64,000 nucleotides of DNA from an uncultured delta proteobacterium (GCA_903892415.1 CAITIQ010000668.1:1-64000), one strand, 5' to 3'. Shown: positions 16,312-25,136, counted from the first letter of the stretch. Notes: generated by a model from the letters alone, not told the origin. Numbers and translations are program-made.

Positions 16312-17445
16312 TCACGGATTGCAAGCCACTTCATCGGGTGAATCACCCGTAAAGAGTTCGATCTCGTCGAGGTTCTGCTGCTGGTTGATCCTGGCCCAGA
16401 TGGCTGCATCATTGATGCCTAGCTGCGGGTTCCCAGCGGCTTGAGCCGTCCAGAAATGACCACGGGCCCACGAGTACCGAACGAAGTGCTGCCAGTCAGG
16501 ATCTGCCTTCCACTGGTTGTACAAGCTTGCGTGCTCCGTTCGAGCCACCCGCATGTAGAGCTGCAGGTAGTAAAGATGCGAAGCCGCACCATCACGATAG
16601 GAAACCGTGCTCGTCACATGGTCTTGCACGGTAGTCACGCAGGCGAGCCCATTGATGTAGGCTGTTAGCTCATCGCCCATCGAGATGAAATCGTAGCTGC
16701 CCTGCGTGCCTGTCAGGTAGGTATTGTCATAGTTCGTGGTGACGCTACCGCCTTGTTGAACCAGGGAGAGAATGGCGTTACGCGGAAAGAAGCCCAGCTT
16801 CGGCACCTGAACCTGGTTGTCGGAGCCCATGTAGTAGAGGTGCTTGTTCGGCAATGAAAGCGCCTGGTCGTAGTCATAGCCATGGGTCTCTTCGTGGCAG
16901 GCCGTATCAATAGCGTCGATCATTCCCTCCCAAGAGCCGAGCTCGAAGTAGGAGGGGAAGGTACCGGTCAGCCACGGGTCCGTCTTCATTTGGTCCATTA
17001 GGTAATGGCCATTGGGATAGCGAGCATCGAGAGTTGCCAGCATTTTCTGCAACCACTGCGAGCCTACATAGCTATTCTCGACATTGCTGATATTAGCGTT
17101 GGTGAACGGCTCGTAGTAACAGCCGTTACCGTTGCCGCCGCCAACACCGCCACCTCCGGCACCAGGTCCGGCCGGTCCTTGAGGACTGCCTCCTTGTCCA
17201 GCCGCACCCTGCCCAGGTTCGCCACCAGTGCCTTGATTGCTCCCGCCCTGTGGGCCTGGCCCGGTCGTCGGCGGGTGCTGGCCCGTTTCCGTGGAGCCGT
17301 TCGAACCTTGGCTCGCTCCTTGGCCACCCTCGCCACCCTCGCTGGACTCATCATCGTTGTCGTTGCGTCCAAAGATGTCGCCAGCTTTCGGGATGCAGGC
17401 TGAAACAACGAAAAGGACCGTGACCAACGTACCGGCTACTCGCAT
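16312..17445 (-). CDS. HExxH-containing lipoprotein, putative zinc metallopeptidase
   Basis: A 377-residue lipoprotein. ATG 17445 gives a leader ending in the lipobox VSAC (Cys17); the longer ORF adds an implausible N-terminus. An acidic stretch and about 80 residues of Gly/Gln/Ser/Pro tether precede the folded part. HEETH at about 184-188 matches the HExxH zinc site of gluzincin/metzincin peptidases, and a third ligand could lie in the Glu/Asp-rich region after it (GDELTAY). No family is recognised beyond the motif. It ends 21 bp from the convergent DUF4215 lipoprotein. Confidence 0.8.
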   Translation of the reverse strand: MRVAGTLVTVLFVVSACIPKAGDIFGRNDNDDESSEGGEGGQGASQGSNGSTETGQHPPTTGPGPQGGSNQGTGGEPGQGAAGQGGSPQGPAGPGAGGGGVGGGNGNGCYYEPFTNANISNVENSYVGSQWLQKMLATLDARYPNGHYLMDQMKTDPWLTGTFPSYFELGSWEGMIDAIDTACHEETHGYDYDQALSLPNKHLYYMGSDNQVQVPKLGFFPRNAILSLVQQGGSVTTNYDNTYLTGTQGSYDFISMGDELTAYINGLACVTTVQDHVTSTVSYRDGAASHLYYLQLYMRVARTEHASLYNQWKADPDWQHFVRYSWARGHFWTAQAAGNPQLGINDAAIWARINQQQNLDEIELFTGDSPDEVACNP

Positions 17446-17671
17446 GAGACACCTCGGGAAGCACACTCTGAGGACTGGTCGACCACCGGTCAATAGCGAT
17501 GCTCTGGGGTGCACGTCGATTTAATGAGTGGGGTTTGAGTGGCCAGGTCGTTCACTCACACCTCAAACAAGTTCCTTGCCGCGTGCCGCGAAAATTTGCA
17601 TCGCAGCCGAAAGTCGCAGCCCATTCTGGGGCCTCTTCTCAGACGCTGGCTGGCGGCCTATACAGCCGCCC

Positions 17672-18448
17672 ATGAAGAGACACATTTCTGTGATTGCGAC
17701 CCTGATCCTCGCCGCTGCTTGTGGAGACGCAGGGTCCGGCGCAACTTCCGGCAGCGCCTCTGGCGCCAAGTCCGGCGCTCCTCAGACGAGCGCCAAACCT
17801 GGGGCATCCGCGAGCGCAAAGACGAGTTCAACGCCTGCCGCTAGCGCGACAGCAGAGACTCCGGCTCTCTCGGCATCGGCGTTGGCTTCGGCGTCTGCCG
17901 CGCCTGCAGCGAGTGGCGCACCTGCAACCGGTGGCGCCGAGTTCTCCGCGGACGTCAAGCGGCTCATGGGCCTGGTCGCTAGCCCGGTTGACCTCGAATA
18001 CACAACGCTCGCGGGCTTCTTGTTCAAAGCCCCCAAGGGTGCAGCGCTAACGCCCGCACCTGCTCCTGGTGAGTGGAGTGAGATCACGGCCGATGGTGCA
18101 ACCATGGCCTTCTTTGCGCATTCCCCTTCCGACGGCGGAGAGGGCTGCCCCAAGCTTGCCGATATGAAGGGTAAAGCCAAAGATGCAAAGACCCTCGTCG
18201 AGATCAATGAGAAGCAGAAGCCGTGGGGCAAAGAGTCTTATGGCGATGAGGTTTCGTTCTGGCTCTACGAGAAGGACGGTAAGGCTGGCTTCTACGGTAC
18301 GAAGGTCTTCAAGGGGCCCAAGGAAGCAACCACCTATTGCTTTGCGGCTGGCAAGGCGAGCGAGGCAGCTGGGCTCAAGGGCCTCTTGGCCAAAGACAAG
18401 GCTGAGTTGCTCGCGGGCGTCGCGCTCGGTCTCTACAACAAGCTCTGA
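17672..18448 (+). CDS. hypothetical lipoprotein with Ala/Ser tether
   Basis: A 258-residue lipoprotein starting at ATG 17672 with leader MKRHISVIATLILAAAC (Cys17). About 75 residues of Ala/Ser/Gly/Thr tether follow, then a folded domain of about 170 residues with a single Cys pair (GEGCPK and TTYCFAAGK). No known domain is recognised. A hairpin terminator follows at 18469. The longer ORF from 17528 lacks a signal peptide start and is rejected. Confidence 0.82.
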   Translation: MKRHISVIATLILAAACGDAGSGATSGSASGAKSGAPQTSAKPGASASAKTSSTPAASATAETPALSASALASASAAPAASGAPATGGAEFSADVKRLMGLVASPVDLEYTTLAGFLFKAPKGAALTPAPAPGEWSEITADGATMAFFAHSPSDGGEGCPKLADMKGKAKDAKTLVEINEKQKPWGKESYGDEVSFWLYEKDGKAGFYGTKVFKGPKEATTYCFAAGKASEAAGLKGLLAKDKAELLAGVALGLYNKL

Positions 18449-18468
18449 TCGGGCTCTTTGATTTGGCC

Positions 18469-18498
18469 GGAGGACCTCGACCATGCTCGAGGTCTTCC
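18469..18498 (+). terminator. intrinsic-terminator-like hairpin
   Basis: Twelve-bp arms (GGAGGACCTCGA and TCGAGGTCTTCC, one G-U pair) surround a CCATGC loop, 20 bp after the stop codon at 18448. GCTTTGTATT follows, a modest U-rich tract. Position and stability fit transcription termination of the lipoprotein gene. Confidence 0.65.
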
Positions 18499-18597
18499 GC
18501 TTTGTATTAGTTCCCTTAAGGAGCGCGCGAGATTTGGTATCCCCTCGATCAGGCCTACCCACTTTGCTCGAGCACGCACACGTGCAGTGGGACGCGC

Positions 18598-20016
18598 ATG
18601 CCGCTTGAACGTGGAGAGGTGCTCGGGGGTGTCTTCGAGGTCGAGCGCTGTCTCGAGACCGAATACGGTGTAACCACCTATCGCGCTCGCCATCTACTTA
18701 CGGGCAAACCCAGTCGCCTGCGGGTATTGGTGCCAACCAAGTGTCCGTGGGCCAAGCCTTTCATCGACCAAGCGACTGAGCTTGCGGCAATGAATGTCGA
18801 AGGACTGGTTCGTTGCACTGGCTTCGGTCGAGTTGGAAGAAGTCAGTTCTTCTTCGCGTTCGAGTGGCATCGGGGGGATACGGTTGCAGACCTTTTGCCT
18901 CAGCCACTGCCGCGAGCGCAGTCGTTGCGATTGGCGGCCAACGTCGCTGAAGCGCTGGGTCAATTGCATGCGCTAGACCTCGTTCACAGGCATGTGCGCC
19001 CCGACCGAATCGTCATTGATCCAAAGAGCGACAGAGGCCCAGTTCTTTTGGATGGCGTCTACCCTGACGCAGACGGCCTCCAACTCGGGTCCGCGAGCTA
19101 TTTGGCGCCAGAGACCTTCATTGTTGGGCGTGAGACTTCTGCCGCGGCGGATGTGTATGCGCTTGGGGCAACACTTTATCATTGTATCTTCGGTCGGCCG
19201 CCGCACGCTGGAAAGACGAGGCTCGCCGTTTGGTTAAGGGCTCTTTTCAATCCACTAGAACCCATTGCGCTGCTCGAGGGGGGGGACGTATTCGGTTCTT
19301 GGATCGGCCGGATGCTCGCGCCTGAACCGCTCGAGAGGCCGCGCGCAGAGCGTCTTTCAGCCGTCGCACTCGAGGCCTTGGAGAATCAAGTTCCACGACC
19401 GATCGAGCGTGGTTCCTCGGCTGTCGCTGCGACCACCACCGAAGGCTGCATTGTCGTGGCGCGTGGCGTCCCCTGGAACGACGCGGACTATGGCGCATCG
19501 CTCGATCGAGCGGTCCAGCTCAGCGAGTGCGAGAAGTTCCGCTTCGTCGATGGGTCGGCTGCCTTCCGCTTCAGAGGCGCGCTCGACAGCGCGCTTGCCC
19601 AGAGAATTGGTCAATTCTTGAACGCCCTCTTGGCCTCCTCCCGCGTGGCCGCCGTAGGGGCCGAGATTCAGGCTGATACGGTCAGCCGGGTGCTCGATGC
19701 ACTTGCCGAGACGCTGGCCATCACCCCGTCGGGCCAACAGCGCTGGAGTGAGCTGCTCGAAGAGCTGATTTCGCACGTGCGAAAGTTCAGTAGGAAAGGC
19801 GGCACGCTGGAACTCGACGGGGCGGCTCCTCGCGTTGGAAAGAACGGCACGCTCGTGATCGAGCCCGAACCAATAGCCGCGCAGCCCACCGTCGTCTTTG
19901 AGGTCTCTGCGTCTGACCTCGATAGTACGGACGAGCGGCCCACCATCGAGGTCGCGCCTGACCCAATGCTCGTCAGAGCCACCACACCCAGGGCGGATTC
20001 GACGCCCAAAAACTGA
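18598..20016 (+). CDS. Ser/Thr protein kinase-like protein, predicted pseudokinase
   Basis: A 472-residue protein with a Hanks-type kinase fold at about 10-255, recognisable from LASYLAPE-like activation-segment end (APE at 170-172), DVYALG at 185-190 and the spacing of subdomains. Key catalytic residues are replaced: the beta-3 Lys position reads RLRVL (Arg), HRD reads HRH (130-132), the subdomain VIb Asn reads Arg (RPDRI), and DFG reads DGV (152-154). It probably cannot phosphorylate substrates. The remaining about 200 residues are an uncharacterised region of alpha helices and an acidic Thr-rich tail. Likely a scaffold or allosteric partner in FHA/kinase signalling. Confidence 0.85.
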   Translation: MPLERGEVLGGVFEVERCLETEYGVTTYRARHLLTGKPSRLRVLVPTKCPWAKPFIDQATELAAMNVEGLVRCTGFGRVGRSQFFFAFEWHRGDTVADLLPQPLPRAQSLRLAANVAEALGQLHALDLVHRHVRPDRIVIDPKSDRGPVLLDGVYPDADGLQLGSASYLAPETFIVGRETSAAADVYALGATLYHCIFGRPPHAGKTRLAVWLRALFNPLEPIALLEGGDVFGSWIGRMLAPEPLERPRAERLSAVALEALENQVPRPIERGSSAVAATTTEGCIVVARGVPWNDADYGASLDRAVQLSECEKFRFVDGSAAFRFRGALDSALAQRIGQFLNALLASSRVAAVGAEIQADTVSRVLDALAETLAITPSGQQRWSELLEELISHVRKFSRKGGTLELDGAAPRVGKNGTLVIEPEPIAAQPTVVFEVSASDLDSTDERPTIEVAPDPMLVRATTPRADSTPKN

Positions 20017-20082
20017 GCAGAACCTGCGGCGACCAATCGAATCGCGATTGACGCAGCAGGCGCGACTGAGTTCGATGGGACT

Positions 20083-21351
20083 ATGCAGTATTCGACGCTC
20101 TCCCGACGTCTTCGCGCGTCTGTCCTGACTCTCGGCCTGACAACAGCTCTGTTAGGCGCCTGTACCCCCGGAACCGATCCGGACGGGGCGACGAGTCAAG
20201 GCGGGGACAACTCGTCCAATTCCAACTCCAGCTCGAGCGGGTTCGGGAACAACTCCGCGGATGGCGGCGGCGGGCAGGGCGCAGGCTTTGGAACTGGCGG
20301 TGGCAACACTGGTGGTGGCTGCGCGGGCGTTACCAACACCGCTGAGAAGGTGCCGCTGGACATCTTCGTCATGCTCGACAAGTCGGGGTCAATGACCGAT
20401 CCGGCGGCGGGCGGTGGCTCCAAATGGGAAGCAGCGGTTAGTGCACTAACCACCTTCGTCAATCAACCCGAGTCCGCAGGCATTGGCGTTGGTATTCAGT
20501 ACTTTCCGCAGCCGAGCGGCAATAGCTGTTCCGTTACCATGTGTATGACCGACGCTGATTGTGGCGCCGGCTGCGGACCATGCGTCGGTCTCGCTGGTTT
20601 TTTTGGTATCTGTCAGGGCTTTGCCAACAATGACTCTTGCGAGCCCGCTGACTACGCTGCGCCAGCCGTCGAAATCGGGCTGCTACCCGGCAATGCCAAT
20701 GCACTTGTCAGCTCAATGAACGGGGAAGACCCCGACGGCTCCGGCACGCCGACCCACCCGGCGCTTGATGGCGCCATCGACCACGCGACCGAGTGGGCAC
20801 TTAGCCACCCAGGCCATGTGGTGGTTGCCTTGCTTGCAACGGACGGAGACCCAACCTCCTGCGAGACAGACCTGAGCGCAATCAACTCGGTGGCGGCCAG
20901 CGGTGCCAACGCTATGCCAAAGATTAATACCTTCGTCATTGGCGTAGGTGGGTCGGTGAATACGCTCAACGGTATCGCAGCCGCTGGCGGGACCACGGAC
21001 GCCTTTATGATTGATAGCGAGCCGGACGTGCAACAAGCCTTCCTCGACGCGCTAGCGGAGATTCAAGGCCAAGCGCTGCCTTGCTCGTACTTGATTCCGC
21101 AACCTCCCCCCGGTGAGGAGATCAACTTCGGGAAGATCAACGTTTCTTACACACCCGGCGGCGGGAGTGAGCAGCTCATTCCTTACGTTGATTCGGCCGC
21201 AGCCTGCCCGGCGAGCGGGCTAGCCTGGTATTACGACAACCCGGCGATGCCGACGCAGATCCTACTTTGCCCGAACACCTGCTCGACGATCTCTCAAGAC
21301 CCTGATGGTCAAGTGGAGATCGTGGTTGGCTGCGATACCGTAGTCGAGTGA
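20083..21351 (+). CDS. von Willebrand A-domain lipoprotein
   Basis: A 422-residue lipoprotein with lipobox LGAC (Cys27) and an Asn/Ser/Gly-rich tether. Residues about 90-320 form a vWA domain opening with DIFVMLDKSGSM, where Asp99, Ser101 and Ser103 make the MIDAS DxSxS metal site; later LLATDGDP supplies the second MIDAS Asp. A Cys-rich insertion (CMTDADCGAGCGPC) interrupts the fold. The C-terminal part (GKINVSYTPGG) holds further Cys and may be a small beta domain. It probably mediates metal-dependent protein binding at the cell surface. Confidence 0.93.
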   Translation: MQYSTLSRRLRASVLTLGLTTALLGACTPGTDPDGATSQGGDNSSNSNSSSSGFGNNSADGGGGQGAGFGTGGGNTGGGCAGVTNTAEKVPLDIFVMLDKSGSMTDPAAGGGSKWEAAVSALTTFVNQPESAGIGVGIQYFPQPSGNSCSVTMCMTDADCGAGCGPCVGLAGFFGICQGFANNDSCEPADYAAPAVEIGLLPGNANALVSSMNGEDPDGSGTPTHPALDGAIDHATEWALSHPGHVVVALLATDGDPTSCETDLSAINSVAASGANAMPKINTFVIGVGGSVNTLNGIAAAGGTTDAFMIDSEPDVQQAFLDALAEIQGQALPCSYLIPQPPPGEEINFGKINVSYTPGGGSEQLIPYVDSAAACPASGLAWYYDNPAMPTQILLCPNTCSTISQDPDGQVEIVVGCDTVVE

Positions 21352-21364
21352 AGCAAGCCTGCGC

Positions 21365-21808
21365 GTGAAGGCAGAGCCAAGTCCCTCAGTCGAAGCGAGC
21401 AGGATCCTCGAGCTCTGCCGTGGAGATGCGCTTCGCGCCTTCGACATTATCCAGAGCCAGCATGCAACCTTGGTATTGCGAACCCAGGTCATGCTGTCTC
21501 TGAGTGGTATCGTCATCACAGTTACCGGCTTCTCCGGAAAGGCGATCGCGTCTACCTCTCAGCTGGCCCGGGTTTCAATCACGCTTGGACTACTCACCGT
21601 ACTCGCAGGGGCCGCGGTGCTCGTCGCTGGAGTGCTACGTCTCAAGTGGCTGACGCAGGCGCTCACCGAGGACGCGCTTTCAACCATCGTTTTTGGTATC
21701 GAGCTGCGCAATCAAAAGGCGCGCTTTCTGTCGATGGGGCTTATCCTTTTTGTCACCGGCTTTGGACTTTACTGCCTAGCAATTGCTCAGTTGCTCCTCG
21801 CCCCTTGA
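21365..21808 (+). CDS. small membrane protein, three predicted TM helices
   Basis: A 147-residue protein with a GTG start 14 bp after the vWA gene. A soluble N-terminal helix (about 1-40) precedes two hydrophobic segments (about 43-62 and 72-95) and a third at the C-terminus (about 122-145). A polar loop between TM2 and TM3 carries FGIELRNQKAR. No family is recognised. The tight spacing to its neighbours suggests one transcript with the vWA lipoprotein and the DUF3817-like gene. Confidence 0.72.
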   Translation: MKAEPSPSVEASRILELCRGDALRAFDIIQSQHATLVLRTQVMLSLSGIVITVTGFSGKAIASTSQLARVSITLGLLTVLAGAAVLVAGVLRLKWLTQALTEDALSTIVFGIELRNQKARFLSMGLILFVTGFGLYCLAIAQLLLAP

Positions 21809-21821
21809 GAGCTTACAGACA

Positions 21822-22115
21822 ATGATGCCCCGCGATATCCAACGTCTCCGCATCGTCGGTATGCTTGAAGGCGCTTCGTTTTTGCTCTTGCTCGGCGTGG
21901 CAATGCCGCTCAAGTATGCGCTGAACTGGCCGTGGGCAGTCAAGGTGCTCGGCCCAATTCATGGCGTACTGTTTGTGCTGTACCTCATATTGGTTGTGGT
22001 GGCCTGGCGGCAACACGCCTGGAACTTCGCCCGCGTCGTCACCTTTGCCGTGGCTAGCCTTTTGCCGTTCGGACCACTGCTGGTTGATCGCCAGCTGAAG
22101 GCTGATTGGCGTTGA
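21822..22115 (+). CDS. DUF3817 family membrane protein
   Basis: A 97-residue integral membrane protein starting at ATG 21822 (or 21825). LRIVGMLEGASFLLLLGVAMPLKY followed by GPIHGVLFVLY is characteristic of DUF3817, small three-helix proteins found in many bacteria whose role is unknown. The ORF from 21783 would overlap the preceding gene and adds a Ser/Cys leader foreign to the family. Confidence 0.85.
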   Translation: MMPRDIQRLRIVGMLEGASFLLLLGVAMPLKYALNWPWAVKVLGPIHGVLFVLYLILVVVAWRQHAWNFARVVTFAVASLLPFGPLLVDRQLKADWR

Positions 22116-22167
22116 GCTGAGGAGAAGGGCACAGCATCTTCCGCGCGATTGAGATAAACTGCCTACC

Positions 22168-22554
22168 GTGGAGTTTGAGCGGGCGTGCATGGAAGCGGAT
22201 GAAAGCGCCGAGAAGCTGGAGCGCATTTCCCGCTGCACTTCGAGCCGGACCGTGCAGGATGACGCCATTGCGTTAGCGGCCATGTTGCGCGCTCTTGCGC
22301 GGTCGGTGCGGCTGGCTGTCGTGGCCGGACAAGATGATGACGACATCGCTGCGTTGAGTGATGAGATTCACGCGGCTCGCGCCCAAGAGCAACGTCTGCT
22401 CGAGCTCGCACAGGAGACGCTGCGAGACGAGCCGGCCTCGCAACGACCGACGAGTCCGCCGCCTCCTGGCTACGACCTCGCGAAGGATCTTGCCGCCCCG
22501 CCAACTCCGCAGCGGCTAGCCCGAATCACCGTAAAGAAGATCACCAGGTTCTGA
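22168..22554 (+). CDS. hypothetical coiled-coil-like protein
   Basis: A 128-residue protein with a GTG start preceded by GATAAACTGCCTACC. The sequence is dominated by long charged helices (residues about 1-95, rich in Glu, Ala, Arg and Leu), followed by a Pro-rich turn and a basic tail ending ITVKKITRF. It has no signal peptide and no recognised domain. Probably a small cytoplasmic helical protein. Confidence 0.62.
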   Translation: MEFERACMEADESAEKLERISRCTSSRTVQDDAIALAAMLRALARSVRLAVVAGQDDDDIAALSDEIHAARAQEQRLLELAQETLRDEPASQRPTSPPPPGYDLAKDLAAPPTPQRLARITVKKITRF

Positions 22555-22581
22555 AGGTACGGAAGCTCGCGTTTGCGGTAC

Positions 22582-23319
22582 TTACTGACAGACGCCACAG
22601 CCTTCTACCTGCATAAACTGCACACAGACGTCATCCCAAGCAACGTCACAACAGTACGGATCGAAGTCGCATAGACACTGTTCAATCTGCGCATCCTCCG
22701 AACAACCTGGGGCGTTGGTCGCTGCACAACAGGGCCCAGTCCCCCCTCCGCTGCCTACTCCACCGGAAGGGTCACCGCCGCTGCCTACACCTCCTGAAGG
22801 ATCACCGCCCGCTCCGCCCGTGGGGTCGCCACCGGCGCCTCCGCCTGAGGGCCCACCGCCGTTGGATGAGGAGCCTCCACACGATCCGCAACCTGCAGAG
22901 TCAACCAACTCAACGCAGGTGTCGTCCCACTCGGTCGTGCAGCAATAGTCGTCTTGTTCGCACACGCACTGTTCGATCGCGGCGTCCTCAGTGCAGCCCG
23001 CCGTACCTGACGAGGCCGTACAGCAAGCGCCACCAGCGGCGGCACCGCCCTGGCTCGATCCAGCGCCGTTGCCGGTCGGACCGGCCCCTGCGCCGTTTGC
23101 GCCGCCATCGCCGGAACCGCTGCCATTGCCAGGGCCACTGCCGTTCCCGGGGCCAGGGCCGCTGCCGTTCCCCGGACCAGGGCCGTTGCCGTTACCGTTG
23201 CCAAATGAGTTATCAGCCCCTCCACTTCCCGAGCCATCCTCAGCCAGATTGGAGCCGGTAACACAGGCAGCCAGACTCGCAGACAGAAGCACCGAGAGGG
23301 CATGACGTTGGAGGAGCAT
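22582..23319 (-). CDS. lipoprotein with two Cys-rich CCxxxWD modules
   Basis: A 245-residue lipoprotein (lipobox LAAC, Cys19). A Gly/Asn/Pro/Ser tether of about 75 residues is followed by a Cys module (about 99-147), a second Gly-rich repetitive linker and a second Cys module (about 197-245). Each module follows CC-x(8)-GC-x(2)-DA-x-IEQC-x-C-x(5)-YCC-x(3)-WDD-x-CV and ends in GCGxC, with about ten Cys, so it is probably a disulfide knot. It is a clear internal duplication. Ligand unknown. Confidence 0.87.
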   Translation of the reverse strand: MLLQRHALSVLLSASLAACVTGSNLAEDGSGSGGADNSFGNGNGNGPGPGNGSGPGPGNGSGPGNGSGSGDGGANGAGAGPTGNGAGSSQGGAAAGGACCTASSGTAGCTEDAAIEQCVCEQDDYCCTTEWDDTCVELVDSAGCGSCGGSSSNGGGPSGGGAGGDPTGGAGGDPSGGVGSGGDPSGGVGSGGGTGPCCAATNAPGCSEDAQIEQCLCDFDPYCCDVAWDDVCVQFMQVEGCGVCQ

Positions 23320-23388
23320 GCAACGGTTGAAGCACAGTTCGCGCCAACCAAGCGGTGCCGCCCATTAATGCGCTGGGCTTCTCTGCGC

Positions 23389-23877
23389 TCACTCGATCGC
23401 GAGCACGGTCATGAGTTGCACCTGACCCGCCCGGTCAACCTCAACCTCGTCATCTAGCCTACTCCCGAGCAGCGCTCGACCTACTGGCGAGGCGGGGGTG
23501 ACGACCTGAATCGAGAGAGTTCCCTCCGTAACTCGCATTCCACCGCCAGCCGGAGCGACAAACACTGTTGTCTTGCCTTTTCCGGAGTCGAGCGTAACCA
23601 GCGCCGAAAGCGCTACAGGGTCCTCCGACGAGAAGGCGCGCAGACTGAGCGCCGCTAATCGCGTAACGTCCTCGTCGAGCGCCTGCACACGCATGGCTTG
23701 GCCACGAGCTAGGTAAGACGCCTCCGTGGAGCGCATATCCTTGTCACCCTCCGCGCGATTGTCCTCGTGGGTAACCCCTGCAACGATTTCCTTTTGCGCA
23801 GCAAGCAAGGAGTCACGTTCAGCGATTAGTCGCTCCAATAGATGCTTGTGAAGCTGCCGCTTACGTTCGAGGGACAC
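23389..23877 (-). CDS. GreA/GreB-like transcription elongation factor family protein
   Basis: A 162-residue protein with a GTG start. The N-terminal half is a helical hairpin containing THEDNRAEGDKDMRSTEASYLARGQA, similar to the Gre coiled coil. The C-terminal half (about 85-160) resembles the Gre/Rnk FKBP-like domain, with TPASPVGRALLGSRLDDEVEV matching the family's SPLGRALLGK signature. Gre factors enter the RNA polymerase secondary channel and trigger transcript cleavage. The divergence and shorter coiled coil suggest a paralogous, possibly regulatory, member. Confidence 0.83.
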   Translation of the reverse strand: MSLERKRQLHKHLLERLIAERDSLLAAQKEIVAGVTHEDNRAEGDKDMRSTEASYLARGQAMRVQALDEDVTRLAALSLRAFSSEDPVALSALVTLDSGKGKTTVFVAPAGGGMRVTEGTLSIQVVTPASPVGRALLGSRLDDEVEVDRAGQVQLMTVLAIE

Positions 23878-23922
23878 AGCAACAGCCTAGTCCTCATTTC
23901 GGCTCGATACGAGCATGGAGCA

Positions 23923-23953
23923 GCCAAAGCCGCAGGTTAGCTGCGGCTTTGGC
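23923..23953 (-). terminator. hairpin terminator after serine protease gene
   Basis: A perfect 12-bp inverted repeat (GCCAAAGCCGCA and TGCGGCTTTGGC) with a 7-nt loop lies 18 bp beyond the stop of the minus-strand protease gene and just before the divergent start area of the Gre-like gene. No U-tract follows, so it may rely on Rho or act as an mRNA end stabiliser. Confidence 0.6.
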
Positions 23954-23970
23954 GATCCACGTATTGAGCC

Positions 23971-25056
23971 TTATTGGCAGCCGCTGGCCACAGCCTCGTA
24001 GCCGGGATCGGTCTCGGTGCAAGAAGCGCACTGCTTGCCGTACAGACTACCGTTCGACCCGCCGGTGCACCAGATGTACATGTTGGCGTCGCAGATCTCC
24101 ACGAAGCCGTAACAACCCGAACCACCAGGAATGCCTTCTGGGGCACTACCGTCTTCGGAACCGCCACCCGGCGGATCATTCGGGGGATCGGCCGGCGGGT
24201 CATTCGGGGGATCGGCCGGCGGGTCATTCGGGGGATCGGCCGGCGGGTCATTCGGGGGATCGGCCGGCGGGTCATTGGGCGGTGGCGGATTACCGCTGTT
24301 GGGACCCCAGCCGCCGTGAGCCATGACTTGTTGGTTTATCCAGTTGTAGACGAGATCGACGCGCGCCAAAATCTGGGTGCCACCTCCCACGCCCGAGTTG
24401 ACCGCAAAGATCGTGTGGCTGCCTGCGCCGACCACTAAGCCACCTGAATCACCAGGTTGGATCTTCTGTGTAGAGGTATACGACAGTGGAAAGCCGTACC
24501 AGCTTCCACCCTTCACGGCGATCTGTGGTCCGAGGAACAATGCTGAATAGGAAGCTTGACCGTTGTTGATGCGCCCAATGTTCTGAAGCATCGAACCGTC
24601 GGCCACGCTCGTCTTTGAGACGACTGGATACGACGTCAAATGCATTGGCTTGTCAGTGAACACGAGCCCAACGTCGGCGGTGTTCGGATTTACCGAATTA
24701 CCGTAGCTAACGTACTGGGTAGCGGCGCTCGAGGCCTTGAACCCCTGCTGGCCATGGGTGGAGAACGGGGCAATGATCTGCCAGCCTGACCAGCCGCCGG
24801 TGACGCAATGACCAGCCGTGAGCACGACCCGAGGCGCTATCACTGCACCAGAACAAATGGAGCCTATCTGTCCGCCGGAGAGCATATTGACGAGCGCGGC
24901 TTCCGGATAGCTCGTCGCGGGCGAACCCCCAATGATGTACTCACGGTCGTTCTCCGCCACTTCATCATCATCGATTTCATCTGCTCCTGGCGGAACACAC
25001 GCGATGAGTAAGGGAATGACGCTGAGAGAGAGGGACAAGTACCGATTTCGAATCAC
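23971..25056 (-). CDS. trypsin-like serine protease lipoprotein with DPPADPPN stalk
   Basis: A 361-residue S1 protease. GTG 25056 is chosen as start because GGAGG lies 8 nt upstream and the leader then runs to lipobox LIAC (Cys20). An acidic propeptide (DEIDDDEVAEND) ends at the predicted activation site before IIGGSPATSYPEA. The triad is His83 (TAGHC), Asp128 (TADVGL) and Ser204 (GDSGG). A Pro/Asp-rich repeat stalk at about 265-315 leads to a C-terminal Cys-rich module of about 50 residues. It is a paralog of the protease at 51928, which lacks the stalk. Secreted and surface-tethered; it may contribute to predation. Confidence 0.92.
   Translation of the reverse strand: MIRNRYLSLSLSVIPLLIACVPPGADEIDDDEVAENDREYIIGGSPATSYPEAALVNMLSGGQIGSICSGAVIAPRVVLTAGHCVTGGWSGWQIIAPFSTHGQQGFKASSAATQYVSYGNSVNPNTADVGLVFTDKPMHLTSYPVVSKTSVADGSMLQNIGRINNGQASYSALFLGPQIAVKGGSWYGFPLSYTSTQKIQPGDSGGLVVGAGSHTIFAVNSGVGGGTQILARVDLVYNWINQQVMAHGGWGPNSGNPPPPNDPPADPPNDPPADPPNDPPADPPNDPPADPPNDPPGGGSEDGSAPEGIPGGSGCYGFVEICDANMYIWCTGGSNGSLYGKQCASCTETDPGYEAVASGCQ
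24169..24282 (-). repeat. 24-bp tandem repeat, 4 copies plus partial
   Basis: Four 24-bp units and a partial fifth encode the NDPPADPP stalk of the protease. They are nearly identical at the DNA level, which points to recent amplification by slippage or recombination. Confidence 0.92.
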
Positions 25057-25136
25057 CACGAACACCTCCACCAGCAATGGCTGGCGGACCGGCATCATCA
25101 CGCTCTGTGCCAGGATCGCATTAATGGCGCGGGCCC

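Noticed and set aside
24169..24282. Repeats that might suggest a CRISPR array
   Set aside because: Units are directly adjacent with no spacers and encode an in-frame Pro-rich stalk.
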